Shown: positions 61,818 through 64,000 of the stretch, piece by piece | Position numbering within the stretch: position 1 is the stretch's first letter | Layout of the letters: every line of letters begins with the position of its first letter | From: Hyphomicrobiaceae bacterium | GTDB taxonomy: Bacteria > Pseudomonadota > Alphaproteobacteria > Rhizobiales > Hyphomicrobiaceae | Reading direction: 5' to 3' | Length of the DNA stretch: 64,000 bases | Assembly: GCA_020442185.1 (NCBI GenBank) | Contig: JAGRKS010000041.1 | Coordinates: 58,734-122,733 of the forward strand | Position numbers and translations under genes: made by a program | Notes under the pieces: generated by a model | Database searches by the model: none | Seen by the model: only the letters and a program-made list of their open reading frames with translations | What the model was told of the DNA's origin: nothing

Positions 61818-64000
61818 TCAGTCCGCGGCCTCCGCCTCTTCCTCGGCTTCATCCTCCGGAATCCACTCGACCGAAACAACCCGCTCGTCGGCATCCGTGC
61901 GGAAAATGCGAACGCCCTGTGTGTTGCGTCCGGCGATGCGCACGTCGTGGACAGGGCAACGAATCAACTGACCTGCATCCGTCACGAGCATGATCTGATC
62001 GCTGCCCGAGATGGGGAACGAGGCGACGAGCGGTCCGTTGCGATCGTTCACGACCATCGCCAGGATGCCCTTGCCGCCACGCCCCGACGTCCGATACTCG
62101 AACGACGAGGAACGCTTGCCGAAGCCCCGCTCGGATACGGTCAGAACGAACTGCTCGAGAGCGGCAAGCTCGGCCAGCCGCTGCGCCGGAACGTCCTGAC
62201 CGGCCTCTTCGACCTCGTCCACGTCCACGCTCTCGACAACGGGTTCGTCGTTGTCGCCATCCTCGGCGCGGCGCTGCTGGGCGGCATACTTCAGATAGGC
62301 GACGCGCTCAGCCGGTGTCGCCTCCACATGGCGCAGGATCGCCATGGAGATCAGGTGGTCGCCGCTATCGAGCCGGATGCCGCGGACACCGGTCGAATCG
62401 CGGCCCTTGAAAACGCGCACCTCATCGACGGGAAAGCGCACGCACTGGCCACGCGCCGACGTCAACAGCACGTCGTCGTCGCTCGAACAGATGGCAACCT
62501 TGACGATCCGGTCCCCCTCGTCGAGCTTCATCGCGATCTTGCCATTGCGATTGATGTTCTCGAAATCCGATAGCGCGTTGCGGCGCACGCTTCCGGTCTG
62601 GGTCGCGAACATCAGCTCGAGCCGGCTCCAGGTTTCGGCGTCCTCCGGCAACGGCAGGATCGAGGTGATCCATTCGCCCTGTTCGAGCGGCAGCAGATTG
62701 ATGAGCGCCTTGCCGAGCGACTGCGGGGTTGCCGCCGGCAGGCGCCAGACCTTCATGCGGTAGCACATGCCGCGCGACGAGAAGAACAGCACGGGAGTGT
62801 GGGTCGACGCGATGAAGATCTGGGTGATGAAATCTTCGTCGCGTGTCGTCGCCCCGGATCTCCCCTTGCCGCCGCGACGCTGCGCACGATACGTCGAAAG
62901 CGGGACGCGCTTGATGTAGCCCTTGTGCGTGACCGTGACGACGACGTCCTCGCGCTGAATGAGGTCCTCGTCCTCGACCTCGCCCTCGATGTCGACGATT
63001 TCGGTGCGGCGCGGAACGGCGAATTCGCCACGTATGGTCGAGAGTTCGCCCTTGACGATGTCGATGATGCGGGCGCGCGACGACAGGATCTCGAGATAGT
63101 CCTTGATCTCCGTGCCGATCTTCGTCAGCTCATCGCCGATCTCGTCACGGCCGAGTGCGGTAAGGCGCTGCAGCCTGAGGTCGAGGATGGCGCGTGCCTG
63201 CTCTTCCGACAGGCGATAGTTGCCCTCGGGCGTGACCGTGTGCCGGGGGTCGGCGATCAGCTGGATCAGCGGCACCATGTCTTTTGCCGGCCAGTCGCGC
63301 CCCATCAACGCTTCGCGGGCATCGGCCGGCGTCGGCGATGTCCTGATGAGGCGGATCACCTCGTCGATGTTGGCGACTGCGATGGCGAGACCGACGAGGA
63401 TATGGGCGCGGTCGCGGGCCTTGTTGAGCAGGAACTTCGTGCGGCGCCCGACGACCTCCTGGCGGAAGGCGGTGAACGCCTCGATCATGTCCTTGAGGTT
63501 CAGCTGCTCGGGGCGGCCGCCGTTGATCGCCAGCATGTTGGCGCCGAACGACGTCTGCAGGTCCGAGTAGCGCCAGAGCTGGTTCAACACCACCTCGGCC
63601 ACCGCATCGCGCTTTAGTTCGATGACGACGCGCATACCTTCGCGGTTCGACTCGTCCCAGATGTCCGATATCCCCTCGACACGCTTGTCGCGGACGAGAT
63701 CGGCGATCTTCTCGATCAACACCCGCTTGTTGACCTGATAGGGGATGGCCGTCACCACGAGCGCCTGACGGTCCTTGCGGATCTCCTCGATCTCGACGCG
63801 CGCGCGCATCTGGATCGAGCCGCGGCCCTTGTGATAGGCGGCATGGATGCCGGCGCGCCCGAGGATCAAGGCGCCCGTAGGGAAGTCGGGACCGGGCACG
63901 ATCTCGATCAAGTCGTCGATGCTGATTTCGGGGTTGTCGAGAACGGCCAGACAGGCGTCGATCACTTCGCCCAGATTGTGGGGCGGGATGTTGGTCGCCA
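61818..64000 (-). CDS. gyrA: DNA gyrase subunit A, C-terminal part (cut by window edge)
   Basis: An open frame of 727 codons runs to the right edge in phase ([15 protein letters not shown] at the edge is a GyrA landmark), so the N-terminal 150-200 residues lie outside. The C-terminal beta-propeller is present with GyrA-box-type repeats, for example [10 protein letters not shown]. Insert of acidic residues around [18 protein letters not shown] is typical of alphaproteobacterial GyrA. The C-terminus is strongly acidic ([12 protein letters not shown]). Confidence 0.97.
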   Translation of the reverse strand, partial: ATNIPPHNLGEVIDACLAVLDNPEISIDDLIEIVPGPDFPTGALILGRAGIHAAYHKGRGSIQMRARVEIEEIRKDRQALVVTAIPYQVNKRVLIEKIADLVRDKRVEGISDIWDESNREGMRVVIELKRDAVAEVVLNQLWRYSDLQTSFGANMLAINGGRPEQLNLKDMIEAFTAFRQEVVGRRTKFLLNKARDRAHILVGLAIAVANIDEVIRLIRTSPTPADAREALMGRDWPAKDMVPLIQLIADPRHTVTPEGNYRLSEEQARAILDLRLQRLTALGRDEIGDELTKIGTEIKDYLEILSSRARIIDIVKGELSTIRGEFAVPRRTEIVDIEGEVEDEDLIQREDVVVTVTHKGYIKRVPLSTYRAQRRGGKGRSGATTRDEDFITQIFIASTHTPVLFFSSRGMCYRMKVWRLPAATPQSLGKALINLLPLEQGEWITSILPLPEDAETWSRLELMFATQTGSVRRNALSDFENINRNGKIAMKLDEGDRIVKVAICSSDDDVLLTSARGQCVRFPVDEVRVFKGRDSTGVRGIRLDSGDHLISMAILRHVEATPAERVAYLKYAAQQRRAEDGDNDEPVVESVDVDEVEEAGQDVPAQRLAELAALEQFVLTVSERGFGKRSSSFEYRTSGRGGKGILAMVVNDRNGPLVASFPISGSDQIMLVTDAGQLIRCPVHDVRIAGRNTQGVRIFRTDADERVVSVEWIPEDEAEEEAEAAD

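Noticed and set aside
1..64000. CRISPR arrays, prophage or insertion sequences
   Set aside because: No regularly spaced repeats with unique spacers, no cas, integrase, capsid or transposase genes were recognised on either strand.

Overview
The window is high-GC DNA from an alphaproteobacterium, most likely of the order Hyphomicrobiales. This rests on the block gyrA - coaD - two cyclophilins - queA - tgt at the right end (a familiar rhizobial order), LysR/TRAP/Rieske accessory genes, Tat-type leaders and a group III truncated haemoglobin paired with NsrR. The species cannot be named from sequence alone. It looks chromosomal: no phage, transposase, plasmid or CRISPR genes were found.

Layout. 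1-8 kb: the start of an exported protein, a LysR regulator, a DASS/SLC13 anion symporter, a flavin-split-barrel protein, and an exported Asp-nucleophile alpha/beta hydrolase divergent from its own LysR. 7.1-11.3 kb: an OxyR-like regulator lacking the peroxidatic cysteine, divergent from two small proteins and a Dps-like protein lacking the ferroxidase ligands, then nhaA and a beta-carbonic anhydrase. 11.4-12.8 kb: a phosphodiesterase and a MazG-like protein. 12.9-20.4 kb: a dissimilatory sulfur module (sat, a CysH-like protein without the catalytic cysteine, aprM-aprB-aprA, a small protein, a SlyD-like isomerase), probably oxidising sulfite through APS to sulfate with ATP formation. 20.4-26.8 kb: 11-bp tandem repeats, a DGPF protein with an ECF42-type sigma factor, a decayed VOC gene, a MoaD/ThiS-like protein paired with an Asp-box propeller, and an ABC exporter.

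26.8-36.7 kb holds a probable carboxylate or aromatic-acid catabolic set: crotonase, CaiB-type CoA transferase, VanA-like Rieske oxygenase, VanB-like reductase, a TRAP transporter and a LysR. 37-40 kb is a DevBCA-type exporter. 40.6-43 kb is a nitric-oxide response set (cytochrome P460, 5-formyl-THF cyclo-ligase, NsrR, truncated haemoglobin) with two 23-bp NsrR-like operators. 43-51.4 kb has an M19 dipeptidase, two palindromic repeat elements, a permuted papain-fold protein, an ABC-F ATPase, an L,D-transpeptidase and two membrane proteins, one with a TIR-like C-terminal domain. 51.5-64 kb carries tRNA-Lys, a DMT transporter, the tgt/queA/cyclophilin/alkyltransferase-like/coaD block, an exported thioredoxin, an OmpW-type porin, a Crp/Fnr regulator behind an 18-bp inverted repeat, and gyrA running off the right end.

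The least-explained features are the cysteine-less CysH homologue with the apr genes, the OxyR-like/Dps-like pair with missing active residues, the MoaD-like/propeller pair, the TIR-like membrane protein, and a family of palindromic elements bounded by CTAGTGT, one of which supplies the stop codon of a gene.
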